Below, piece by piece: positions 19,835-27,292 of a DNA stretch of 64,000 bases. Source of the DNA: an uncultured Collinsella sp. (lineage in GTDB: Bacteria > Actinomycetota > Coriobacteriia > Coriobacteriales > Coriobacteriaceae); contig CAKUGR010000008.1 in NCBI GenBank assembly GCA_934654775.1, positions 58,683 through 122,682 of the forward strand, written 5' to 3'. Under the pieces are notes generated by a model. That model was not told the DNA's origin, did not search any database, and was given only the letters and a program-made list of their open reading frames with translations. The position numbers were made by a program, and so were the translations under genes. Position 1 is the first letter of the stretch. Each line of letters begins with the position of its first letter.

Positions 19835-20869
19835 TTAGCAAATTCTCGGCAGCTGCTCTCCTACGAGCATGTCGAGGATGCGGGTGGAGCCCCAGCCGGT
19901 GCGCACGCGCACGGCGGGACGGGCGCCCTCGGCAAGTGGCAGCACGCGACCGATGATGGCGGCATTTTCGCCGTAGCGGGCGGCGCGCATGGCGGCCAGC
20001 GCGGCATCGGCCTGCTCGGCCGGCACCACGGCAACCATCTTGCCCTCGTTTGCCACCTGCAGAACGTCGTAACCGAGCATCTCACATGCCGCCTGTACGT
20101 CGGGGCGCACGGGCACGGCATCCTCGTCGATCTCCATGGCAACGCCGCTGGCCTGGGCAAACTCGTTGAGCGTGGATGCCAGGCCGCCGCGCGTGGGGTC
20201 GCGGAAGCAGCGGGTGTCGGGGGCGGCGGCGAGCACGTCGGCAATCAGATGATTGAGCGGCGCAGCGTCGCTTTCGATGTTGCTCGAAAACGCCAAGCCC
20301 TCGCGCTGGCTCATGATGGCGATGCCGTGGTCGCCTAGCGTACCCGATACCAGGATGGCGTCGCCGGGCCGGCAGTTGGCACCGCTGAGCGTCACGCCTG
20401 CGGGCACCTCGCCCACGCCGGCGGTATTGATGTAGACGCCGTCGGCACCGCCACGCTCGACCACCTTGGTGTCGCCGGTGATTATGGACACGCCCGCCTC
20501 GCGTGCTGTTTCGGCCATGGTCTGCACGATCTGGCGCAGCTTGTCCATGGGATAGCCCTCTTCGAGGATAAAGCCGCATGAGAGGTAGCGCACGTTAGCG
20601 CCCGAGGTCGCGACGTCGTTGACGGTTCCGCATACGGCGAGGCGGCCGATATTGCCGCCGGGGAAGAACTGCGGCGTTACCACAAAGCTGTCGGTCGACA
20701 TGGCGATTCGCCCGCTTGCGGGCAGCGCGGCGACACCAGCATCGTTGCCCGCAAGCAGCTCGGGCGACCCAAAGGCATCCAGAAAGACCTCATCGATAAT
20801 GCGCTTCATCATCTGGCCGCCGGAGCCGTGGCCCAGCAGGACAGTGCTATCGGTGGCATTACGGGACAT
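19835..20869 (-). CDS. hypE: Hydrogenase maturation protein HypE
   Basis: A 344-aa protein of the PurM/AIR-synthase fold. N-terminal LLGHGSGGQMMKRIIDEVF and the ATP motif region NDAGVAALP are typical. The extreme C-terminus is PRIC, with the cysteine that HypF carbamoylates and that HypE dehydrates to a thiocyanate, giving the CN ligand for the NiFe hydrogenase iron. The length is normal. It lies downstream of hypD in the leftward operon, after an 81-base gap holding a truncated structured repeat. Confidence 0.96.
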   Translation of the reverse strand: MSRNATDSTVLLGHGSGGQMMKRIIDEVFLDAFGSPELLAGNDAGVAALPASGRIAMSTDSFVVTPQFFPGGNIGRLAVCGTVNDVATSGANVRYLSCGFILEEGYPMDKLRQIVQTMAETAREAGVSIITGDTKVVERGGADGVYINTAGVGEVPAGVTLSGANCRPGDAILVSGTLGDHGIAIMSQREGLAFSSNIESDAAPLNHLIADVLAAAPDTRCFRDPTRGGLASTLNEFAQASGVAMEIDEDAVPVRPDVQAACEMLGYDVLQVANEGKMVAVVPAEQADAALAAMRAARYGENAAIIGRVLPLAEGARPAVRVRTGWGSTRILDMLVGEQLPRIC

Positions 20870-20911
20870 ATCGAAAACTCCAATCGTGGGTGGAATTACA
20901 TGGGTGAGGCG

Positions 20912-20950
20912 CAGTGTCGACCGGTCCGCCGTTCGTTAGAACGGCGGAAC
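20912..20950 (-). repeat. Truncated structured repeat, copy E, abutting the hypD stop
   Basis: Read on the minus strand it begins at the base after the hypD TAG: leader GTTCCGCCGTTC, loop TAAC, GAACGGCGGAC, then CGGTCGACACTGC (compare GACGCTGC in complete copies). The three-stem body is missing. The 22-base hairpin core is identical to that in front of hypA (59124-59145). Confidence 0.75.
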
Positions 20951-22066
20951 CTAATAGTCGCGGTAGCGGTAGTACGCCGCGCAGCTGCCTTCGGAGCTCA
21001 CCATGCACGGGCCGACGGGGTGCTCGGGCGTGCAGGCGCGGCCAAACAATGGGCAGTCGCTCGGCGTGATGGCACCGCGCAGTACGTCGCCGCAGCGGCA
21101 CCCGCGCGGCTCGACCGTCGCCTCAACGGGCACATCAAAGCGGGCGCGCGCATCAAAGCGCGAGAACTCGGGGCGGATGGAAAGACCCGAGTTGGCAATC
21201 GGGCCCAGCCCGCGCCACGTGGTGTCGCACGGCTCAAATACCTGCTCGACCAGCTGGCGCGCTACGGGATTGCCGTTTGCGTTGACGCCACGCCGGTAGG
21301 CGTTGTCGATCGCCGGCCTGTTCTCGACAACCATCTGGACCAGCATGCAGATGCCCTGCAGAATATCGACCGGCTCAAATCCCGTGACCACGCCCGGGGT
21401 ATCGAACTCGTCGACCAAAAAGCTAAAGGGCGCCAAGCCCGTGATGGTAGCGACGTGACCGGGCAGGATAAAGCCGTCGATGGTCGTCTCGGGGTCGTTG
21501 GAGATCGCACGCAGAGCCGGCGGCGTGGTCTTGTGAGCACAGTAGACCGAGAAGTTCTGGAGCCCGCGCGCGTCGGCTTCCAGAACAGCGGCGGCAATGG
21601 TGGGCGTTGTGGTCTCAAAGCCGACGCCCATAAAGATGACCGGGCGTTCGGGATTTTGCTCGGCAATGTCGAGTGCGTCGAGCGGAGAGTAGACGATGCG
21701 GATGTCGCGCCCCGCCGCCTTTTGCGCGGCAAGCGAGGTGGACGATCCGGGCACGCGCATCATGTCGCCAAAGGTGCTGATGATGGCGCCGTCCATGTTG
21801 GAAAGCGCGATTGCGTGATCGATGTCGCGGTTGGCGGTGACGCAAACGGGGCACCCCGGGCCGCTTAGCAGTTTGAGCCCCGTCGGCATAATGGAGCGAA
21901 AGCCATAGCGGCCAATGCTCACGGTATGCGTACCACAGACTTCCATAAGGTTGATGCTGCGGTTGCCGACAAGTTCATGAATACGATCGATGAGCTCGCG
22001 AGCCAGCTTGGGGTCGCGAAATGCCGAAAAGTCGATGCCGGAGCGAACCGGCTGCGCCGCCGCCAC
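20951..22066 (-). CDS. hypD: Hydrogenase maturation protein HypD
   Basis: A 371-aa [4Fe-4S] scaffold on which the Fe(CN)2CO unit is assembled together with HypC. Signatures are MEVCGTHTVSIGRYG, LLSGPGCPVCVT and the C-terminal cysteine-rich CRCGDVLRGAI region. The start is a GTG at 22066 overlapping the hypC stop by one base (TAGTG), so translation is coupled. Its own TAG is abutted by a truncated structured repeat. Confidence 0.96.
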   Translation of the reverse strand: MAAAQPVRSGIDFSAFRDPKLARELIDRIHELVGNRSINLMEVCGTHTVSIGRYGFRSIMPTGLKLLSGPGCPVCVTANRDIDHAIALSNMDGAIISTFGDMMRVPGSSTSLAAQKAAGRDIRIVYSPLDALDIAEQNPERPVIFMGVGFETTTPTIAAAVLEADARGLQNFSVYCAHKTTPPALRAISNDPETTIDGFILPGHVATITGLAPFSFLVDEFDTPGVVTGFEPVDILQGICMLVQMVVENRPAIDNAYRRGVNANGNPVARQLVEQVFEPCDTTWRGLGPIANSGLSIRPEFSRFDARARFDVPVEATVEPRGCRCGDVLRGAITPSDCPLFGRACTPEHPVGPCMVSSEGSCAAYYRYRDY

Positions 22067-22326
22067 TAGTATGCCTCGGCCGGGTTGGTGGCCAGCTGGT
22101 CCTCTTCGACCAGCTCGGTCATGGTGTTGACGAGCTCGAGCGTCTCTTGTGCCTCCTGCTCGTCGACAATCTGGATGCCAAAGCCGGCATGCACGAGAAT
22201 ATAGTCGCCTACCTGGGCCGTCGGCACGAGGCGCAGCGAAACGGGGCGCTCGATGCCCATCATGTCGACGGTCGCCTTAAGGTCGTCGTCGCGTTTGACC
22301 ACTTTACCGGGAACGGCAAGGCACAT
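22066..22326 (-). CDS. hypC: Hydrogenase maturation chaperone HypC
   Basis: An 86-aa protein beginning MCLAVPGKVV, with the N-terminal cysteine that binds the iron precursor and the hydrogenase large subunit. PVSLRLVPTAQVGDYILVHAGF is the conserved OB-like core. It passes the iron centre between HypD and the hydrogenase. It overlaps hypD by one base and lies 131 bases after hypF. Confidence 0.95.
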   Translation of the reverse strand: MCLAVPGKVVKRDDDLKATVDMMGIERPVSLRLVPTAQVGDYILVHAGFGIQIVDEQEAQETLELVNTMTELVEEDQLATNPAEAY

Positions 22327-22428
22327 AATGTTCCCCTTTTATACGTTTTGCGCTGGATAGGCGCCTAATTACCCATCAGTTGATGGTAGCGCTCGCGGGA
22401 GTCACGAGCAAACGCGTTACACCTGTGA

Positions 22429-22475
22429 GACGGCGGCGCGCAGGCTGGCAAAACAGCCTATCGCAACGCCGTCTG
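22429..22475 (-). other. Hairpin overlapping the hypF stop codon
   Basis: Imperfect inverted arms AGACGGCG / GCCGTCT enclose inner arms AGGCTG / CAGCCT and overlap the last codons of hypF. It may reduce read-through into hypC or stabilise the transcript end; no T-tract follows. Confidence 0.45.
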
Positions 22476-25136
22476 CGCGAGGTGAGCGCGAGCGATGGCG
22501 GCCTGACCGTAGGCGATGCAGCCGTCGTTGACGGGCGCAGCGTGGGGGACCAAGACGGCAAGACCGGCGTCTTTGAGTTCGTGGGTAAGGAGCTGAAGCA
22601 AGAGCCGGTTCATGAACACACCGCCCGAGAGCGCGACGGTATCGAGGCCTTCGCGATCACAAATCTCGCTTGCGACTTGGGCCGATGCGCGTGCAATGGC
22701 GATATGGAAGTCGAGCGCGAGCTTGTCGGCCGGCGCGCCGGCCTCAATTCCCTCCAAAAGCGCCTCAAAAAATGGTCTTTGGTCCAAAACGAGGGAGCTA
22801 TCCGAGGCCGCCTGGACAGTTAGTTCAGATACGTATTTTTGTGATGGGCTCTGGATGGCAAAAGCCGTCTGCGAACACCCCAAATGGGTCGATTTTGGGC
22901 CTGCGCCGGGCATGCTTGCCGCAAACGGGGTGTCTGGAGAGCCCTTTTTGGCCAAATTCGAGTCAAAAATGTCGGATAGGGGGTCTGTAGTTAATACGTA
23001 TCTGAACAAACTGTCCAGCGATGTTGAGACGGATGCGGATACACCCGCCTGATTGCCAGTGGAATGGCTGTTTTCATCGTCAAGAGCGCGCCAAGCGGTG
23101 GCCTCGAGCTCGATGGCGGGTTCACCCTCGTAGGTTGCAGTGCCGCAGATGCCCAAGATTGCCGCCGCGGCGTCAAACAAACGGCCCATGCTGCTCGTGC
23201 GCGGGCTGTTGATGTTCCGCTCGATCATCGTGGTCGTCACGCTACGTGTTTGCTCGTCGAGGTCGTCCAAAAGCCGAGCGGCACCCGGGTGCTCGAGCAG
23301 GCCGAGCTCGCTCAGCAGGGCAAAGGCATTGCGTCGGGCATCGCGCACGGATGCGGCACCGCCTGGCAGCGCCCAGGTGCGCAGGTGCGCGGCGCGTTCA
23401 AAATCGGCAAGGCCGGCGACAAGGAACTCGCCGCCCCAAATGGTCCCATCGGTGCCGGCGCCGGTGCCGTCAAAGGCGATGCCAAGGACGCGCGCATCGG
23501 GCGCAAGCCGGCCTGCGACAATCGCCTCTGCCATTACGCTCGCGATGTGCGCATGATGATGCTGGATTTCGATAAGCGGCAGATTGTGCTCCCGTGCCCG
23601 CTCACGCGCCCACTGGCTTGACAGATAGCTGGGATGCATGTCGCATGCCAGGGCGGCAGGCGTCAGGTCAAAGAGGTTTTCTAGACGTGCGCGGGCAGCG
23701 CTCCAGGCATCGAAGGTCGCGCCGTTTTCAACATCGCCGATATGCTGCGACGCAAAACAGGTTGCCTCGCCGTTCGTCCCTTCGCGCGTGAGCGCGATCG
23801 TAGCTTTTTGCTGCGGCCCGCAGGCGAGCACGCAGGGTGCAGTGCCGTCGAGCGCCGGCAGCGGCAACGGCTGCGGCGCATATCCGCGTGCGCGACGCAC
23901 GGGCATGACGGTGCCGTCGACCACACGTACCACGGAGTCGTCGTAGCGCGAGAGAATCGCGCGGTCGTTGCCGAGCAGCGCGTCGGCGATGCCGGCGGCA
24001 ACAAGATGTTCCCATGCAAGGGCATCGTCGGTCTCGATAGGTTCCTCGCTCAGGTTTCCGCTGGTCATGACTAGCGCGTGCATGTCATGCGACGCGGCGG
24101 CTGCAAGCAGCAGATGCTGAAGCGGTGTATAGGGGAGCATGACGCCAAGCTCGGGTAGATCGTGCGCGACGGATGGCGCGAGTGTAAGGGCATCGGGGGA
24201 ATCTCCCTCGCCAACAGCACGCCGGCGCAACAGCACGATGGGGCGGATGCTGCCGGTTAGCAAGCCGCGCTCGGCATCATCGACATGGCACAGGCGTTCA
24301 GTATCGGCAAGGCTGCGTACCATAACGGCAAGCGGCTTGTTGCTGCGGCGCTTGCGACGGCGCAGCTCGACCACCGCCTGCTCATTGGCGGCGTTGCAGG
24401 CCAGATGGAATCCGCCCAGGCCCTTGATGGCGACAATACCGCCGCTGGCCAGCAGCTCGACACAGCGGTCAATAATGGCATCGCTGGTTTCGCGCGTGCT
24501 GCCGACGGCTGGCGTCGCCCCCGAGCCCTCGAGCTCCATGTCGCCCGCCGCCTCGCGCCAGGTAATATGTGGCCCGCAGTCAAAGCAGGCATCGGGCTGC
24601 GCATGAAAGCGCCGGTCAAGCGGGTCGCCATACTCTGCGGCGCACTCGGGGCACATGGGAAAGCAATCCATCGACGTGGCCGCTCGGTCATAAGGCAGCG
24701 ACCGGATGATGGTAAAGCGCGGCCCGCAGTTGGTGCAGTTGATAAAGGGGTAGTGATAGCGTCGGTCGGCGGGGTCGAACAGTTCGCGTAGGCAGTCGTC
24801 ACAGGTGGCGATATCGGGGGAGATGAGCGTCGTGTGCGCGGTCTGGTCCTGCGACGCTACGATACGAAAGGCCTGCTCATCGTCGGCATCCCAAGCGCCG
24901 AGCTCCAGGTCTGCAACAGCGACATGCTCAACGCGGGCCGCGGCCGGCGCGTGCTCCGACAGCGCGGCGACAAAGCCGTCGACGGCCGCGCCCGAAGCAT
25001 GCGCCTCGACATGCACGCCATCGCCCGCGTTGAGCACCCAGCCGCAAATGCCGTACGCCATGGCTTCGCGATACACAAACGGCCGCATGCCAACGCCCTG
25101 CACAATGCCCGTCACATGAATATGCACATGCCGCAT
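22458..25136 (-). CDS. hypF: Carbamoyltransferase HypF carrying a 69-residue insertion
   Basis: An 892-aa protein; the family is usually about 750-770 aa. It makes the CN precursor by transferring carbamoyl from carbamoyl phosphate to HypE. The start at 25136 (MRHVHIHVTGIVQGVGMRPF) opens the acylphosphatase domain (1-95); an upstream extension of the frame is repeat DNA. Zinc-finger motifs from about 112 (CDDCL, CTNCGPR, CPECA, CFDCGPH), a YrdC domain from about 215 (IKGLGGFHLACNAANEQ) and a Kae1-like domain with EIQHHHAHIASV (about 525) follow. Codons 707-775 are exactly the palindromic element at 22812-23018, inserted in frame between YEGEPAIELE and FHIAIA. Whether the enzyme tolerates this is unknown; the frame stays intact. 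Confidence 0.93.
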   Translation of the reverse strand: MRHVHIHVTGIVQGVGMRPFVYREAMAYGICGWVLNAGDGVHVEAHASGAAVDGFVAALSEHAPAAARVEHVAVADLELGAWDADDEQAFRIVASQDQTAHTTLISPDIATCDDCLRELFDPADRRYHYPFINCTNCGPRFTIIRSLPYDRAATSMDCFPMCPECAAEYGDPLDRRFHAQPDACFDCGPHITWREAAGDMELEGSGATPAVGSTRETSDAIIDRCVELLASGGIVAIKGLGGFHLACNAANEQAVVELRRRKRRSNKPLAVMVRSLADTERLCHVDDAERGLLTGSIRPIVLLRRRAVGEGDSPDALTLAPSVAHDLPELGVMLPYTPLQHLLLAAAASHDMHALVMTSGNLSEEPIETDDALAWEHLVAAGIADALLGNDRAILSRYDDSVVRVVDGTVMPVRRARGYAPQPLPLPALDGTAPCVLACGPQQKATIALTREGTNGEATCFASQHIGDVENGATFDAWSAARARLENLFDLTPAALACDMHPSYLSSQWARERAREHNLPLIEIQHHHAHIASVMAEAIVAGRLAPDARVLGIAFDGTGAGTDGTIWGGEFLVAGLADFERAAHLRTWALPGGAASVRDARRNAFALLSELGLLEHPGAARLLDDLDEQTRSVTTTMIERNINSPRTSSMGRLFDAAAAILGICGTATYEGEPAIELEATAWRALDDENSHSTGNQAGVSASVSTSLDSLFRYVLTTDPLSDIFDSNLAKKGSPDTPFAASMPGAGPKSTHLGCSQTAFAIQSPSQKYVSELTVQAASDSSLVLDQRPFFEALLEGIEAGAPADKLALDFHIAIARASAQVASEICDREGLDTVALSGGVFMNRLLLQLLTHELKDAGLAVLVPHAAPVNDGCIAYGQAAIARAHLAQTALR
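22812..23018. mobile_element. 207-bp MITE-like palindromic element inside hypF
   Basis: The ends are 26-base inverted repeats with one mismatch (CTGGACAGTTAGTTCAGATA at the left; the right end is its complement with T for A at position 11). The length is 69 codons exactly and starts and stops on hypF codon boundaries. It encodes LDSLFRYVLTTDPLSDIF onward in the hypF frame without a stop. It carries no transposase. No clear target duplication is seen. The element at 35844-36047 has the same size and layout. Confidence 0.82.
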
Positions 25137-25156
25137 GCGGCTCTCCCTCGTCAAAA

Positions 25157-25236
25157 CCGACCAAAAAGGGACAGGTTTATTTTGGTAGGTAAAACTTCTA
25201 AACCTGCCAAAATAAACCTGTCCCTTTTTGGCAGGT
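25157..25236. repeat. Long palindrome of AAAGGGACAGGTTTATTT type
   Basis: Arms of about 34 bases with three mismatches surround a short AT-rich loop between nikR and hypF. The arm contains AAAAAGGGACAGGTTTATTT, also found at 15357. It would form a very strong hairpin in the nikR-hypF transcript. Confidence 0.8.
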
Positions 25237-25254
25237 GCGCTGCGGAAAATCCCG

Positions 25255-25749
25255 CTACAGTCCCAGGCTTTGCCCGGTGGCGGCGCAGGTGAGTTCACCG
25301 TGCTTAACGCCGCGCAGGCCCAGCAAGCGGTCTGCCAGCTCGTAGACGCGTTCGCCGCGACCCTTGAGCGCCAGAATCTCCAGACAGTTGTGGTGGTCCA
25401 GATGCACGTGCATGGTCGAGACAATCTCGTCGGTATAGTCGTGCTGCACCTCGTCCAGACGGCGCGTCAGATCGCCGGTATGGTGGTCATAGATCATGGT
25501 GAGCGAACCGATGACCTGCTCGTCGGGCGTACGCATCTGCTCCTTGGCGATCGAGGCGCGAATCAGATCGCGTACGGCCTCGGAGCGGTTGGCCACGTCA
25601 CCGCGGCGCGCGATCTGCTCGTCAAAACGGCGCAGCAGGTCGTCGGGGGCGGTAACCGAAAAGCGGACCAGCTCGGAGCTGGAGCCACTGCAGCGACAGC
25701 TCGCTTCGGCGTCCGCGCCGTGACTGTGCGCGTGCTCGTGTTCGGCCAC
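25255..25749 (-). CDS. nikR: Nickel-responsive regulator NikR
   Basis: A 164-aa ribbon-helix-helix/ACT regulator. Residues 26-70 (ELVRFSVTAPDDLLRRFDEQ) bind DNA. Nickel ligands align with the known site: His103 in VQHDY, His114 and His116 in STMHVHLDHH, and Cys122 in NCLE. The first 22 residues are an unusual His/Cys-rich tail (MAEHEHAHSHGADAEASCRC) that could bind extra metal. It sits at the head of the hyp cluster, linking nickel supply to hydrogenase maturation. No nickel transporter is in the window. Confidence 0.93.
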   Translation of the reverse strand: MAEHEHAHSHGADAEASCRCSGSSSELVRFSVTAPDDLLRRFDEQIARRGDVANRSEAVRDLIRASIAKEQMRTPDEQVIGSLTMIYDHHTGDLTRRLDEVQHDYTDEIVSTMHVHLDHHNCLEILALKGRGERVYELADRLLGLRGVKHGELTCAATGQSLGL

Positions 25750-25750
25750 G

Positions 25751-25999
25751 TTACACCAGCTTCACGGAGCCGACGGAGTTGTGATCTGCCTCGATGGCCT
25801 CCTCGTAGCCCTCGAGCGCATCGTGCGCCTCGTGCAGCGCAGACATGGCGGCATCGAGTTTGGCGCCAATGCGCTCCATGTCAAAGTTCTCGGTCGCATG
25901 CAGCAGCTGATGGCTCCACTCGTGAGCGAGCTCAATGGTGTCGTCGACCTGCTTGACGCTCATGGCAAGCTGGCTCATGTTCATTCCGACGTCATGCAT
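25751..25999 (-). CDS. Small His-rich helical protein, unknown
   Basis: An 82-aa protein encoded one base upstream of nikR and surely co-transcribed with it. A GGAG site precedes the ATG. It appears to be all helix, has seven histidines (residues 2, 26, 30, 34, 56, 59, 73), of which HEWSHQLLH and ALHEAH are spaced to lie on one helix face, and an acidic C-terminal part (ALEGYEEAIEADHN). I do not recognise a family. Position and histidines suggest a nickel-handling or NikR-associated role, but that is inference only. Confidence 0.65.
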   Translation of the reverse strand: MHDVGMNMSQLAMSVKQVDDTIELAHEWSHQLLHATENFDMERIGAKLDAAMSALHEAHDALEGYEEAIEADHNSVGSVKLV

Positions 26000-26074
26000 G
26001 GGGAGTCTCCTTTTGTACGGGGCGATATGGTGGTTCAGATTCTACTACGCCCGCCTTGGGCGCTCTCGCATAAG

Positions 26075-26108
26075 AAAACGGGTGCGAGTCCGTCTGACCC
26101 GCACCCGT
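26075..26108 (-). terminator. Terminator of the thioredoxin gene
   Basis: ACGGGTGCG and CGCACCCGT form the stem; on the minus strand it is followed by TTTTCTTA. It lies 113 bases beyond the trxA stop and separates it from the 82-aa gene. Confidence 0.75.
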
Positions 26109-26220
26109 TCACTGGGGGCTGTTTGTGTCTACCATACTATCCGTGGTCGCGCGCCCTGCACCCGGCACTCCGGCGAGCGGTGCGAAACCGCTCATGGACG
26201 GCAGACAAGTAACAAGCGTA

Positions 26221-26541
26221 TTACAGATGTTTCTCCAGCAGCGCCTGAAGCCTTGCCTTGGGTAAGGCGCCGACCGAGCGGTCGACCTCCTCGCCGTTCT
26301 TAAAGACAATCAGCGTGGGGATGCTCATGACGCCAAACTTCATGGCCAGATCCTGGTTGTCGTCGACGTTGCACTTGGCCACAGCCAGCTTGCCGGCCAG
26401 CTCGTCGGCAACCTCGTCTACGATGGGCGAGAGCGAGCGGCAGGGGCCGCACCACGGGGCCCAAAAATCAACCAGTACGGGCAGGCTATCGTTGACGACA
26501 GCGTCGAAGTTCTCGGGGGTAATCTGCTTAATGTCAGCCAT
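26221..26541 (-). CDS. trxA: Thioredoxin
   Basis: A 106-aa thioredoxin. The start at 26541 (MADIKQITPENF) has GGAGG five to six bases upstream. The active site is WCGPC at residues 30-34, and the cis-proline is in MSIPTLIVFKNG. It reduces protein disulfides in the cytoplasm. Single gene with its own terminator; its reductase is not in the window. Confidence 0.95.
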   Translation of the reverse strand: MADIKQITPENFDAVVNDSLPVLVDFWAPWCGPCRSLSPIVDEVADELAGKLAVAKCNVDDNQDLAMKFGVMSIPTLIVFKNGEEVDRSVGALPKARLQALLEKHL

Positions 26542-26677
26542 GGTGACCTCCATAATGCGACGCGGCTCGGCCGCGTAAAAATCAGTACGACCGTGCTTAT
26601 ACCCAGCGGCTCGCAAAGCAACCACTCGCGGGCGGCTCTTTTATATAATGGTGGGCACGCAAACGATTGGAGAGCGC

Positions 26678-27253
26678 ATGCCCACGTCACAAAGCCAGAA
26701 AAAAGAAGCCATCGCCCAGGCGGCCGAGCAGGAGCTCACGTCGCTTGCGGGTCGCGGTGTGCGCATCGCGGGCAACGCGTGCTCGCCGATCGTGCTGGTA
26801 AAAGGCGATTTAGATGAGGCCGAGCGCTCGGGCGGCGAGCTGGCTGCCGGCGCGGATGGTGCCGCGCTACGCAAGGCGCTTGGGGCTATCGGTTATGCGC
26901 CCGAGGACTTCTGTGTGCTGGCAAGCGTCGCCGGCGCGGGCGACGGAGCGGTCGCGGCGGGCGATGCCCTGACGTGTGACCTGTTCCGCGAGGCGCTCGA
27001 GGCCTTGGACCCCGAGGCGGTGCTGCTGCTGGACAACAGTGCGGCCGATGTCATGCGCGAGACCTATGCCGATATGCTTGTGGCGATTGATGACTTTGAC
27101 ACCGCCATGCTCAAACCCGGCTTGGTCGCCCATGTTCAGGGTCGTCGCGTGCTGGCACTCGACGGTTTTGAGGCAGCGCTCACCGACAAGGCCGCCAAGC
27201 AGCGCATGTGGGCCTACATTAAGCAGCTGACCCCGGCGGCCGCACCGCTGTAG
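26678..27253 (+). CDS. Unknown protein, possible degenerate UDG-like fold
   Basis: A 191-aa protein. The ATG at 26678 (MPTSQSQKKEAI) has GGAGAG upstream and lies 29 bases after a TATAAT at 26644-26649. The order of segments recalls type 4-like uracil-DNA glycosylases: IAGNACSPIVLVKGDL early, FREALEALDPEAVLLLDNSA as the hydrophobic strand, and a C-terminal VQGRRVLALDGFEAALTDKA then KQRMWAYIKQL. The catalytic GxDPG-like and HPS motifs are not visible, so an active glycosylase is unlikely. This likeness is tentative. It is divergent from trxA and convergent with the kinase gene. Confidence 0.6.
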   Translation: MPTSQSQKKEAIAQAAEQELTSLAGRGVRIAGNACSPIVLVKGDLDEAERSGGELAAGADGAALRKALGAIGYAPEDFCVLASVAGAGDGAVAAGDALTCDLFREALEALDPEAVLLLDNSAADVMRETYADMLVAIDDFDTAMLKPGLVAHVQGRRVLALDGFEAALTDKAAKQRMWAYIKQLTPAAAPL

Positions 27254-27292
27254 CGAGGCTGGCGGCGGCGCCGTGGCGGCACTCCCACACCT

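Noticed and set aside
22812..23018. Frameshift or pseudogene status for hypF because of the inserted element
   Set aside because: The insertion is exactly 69 codons without a stop and both flanking domains remain in frame.
25137..25424. A 96-residue N-terminal extension of hypF
   Set aside because: It is translated repeat DNA (the 25157-25236 palindrome) and overlaps nikR in another frame; HypF family proteins begin at the acylphosphatase domain, as with the ATG at 25136.
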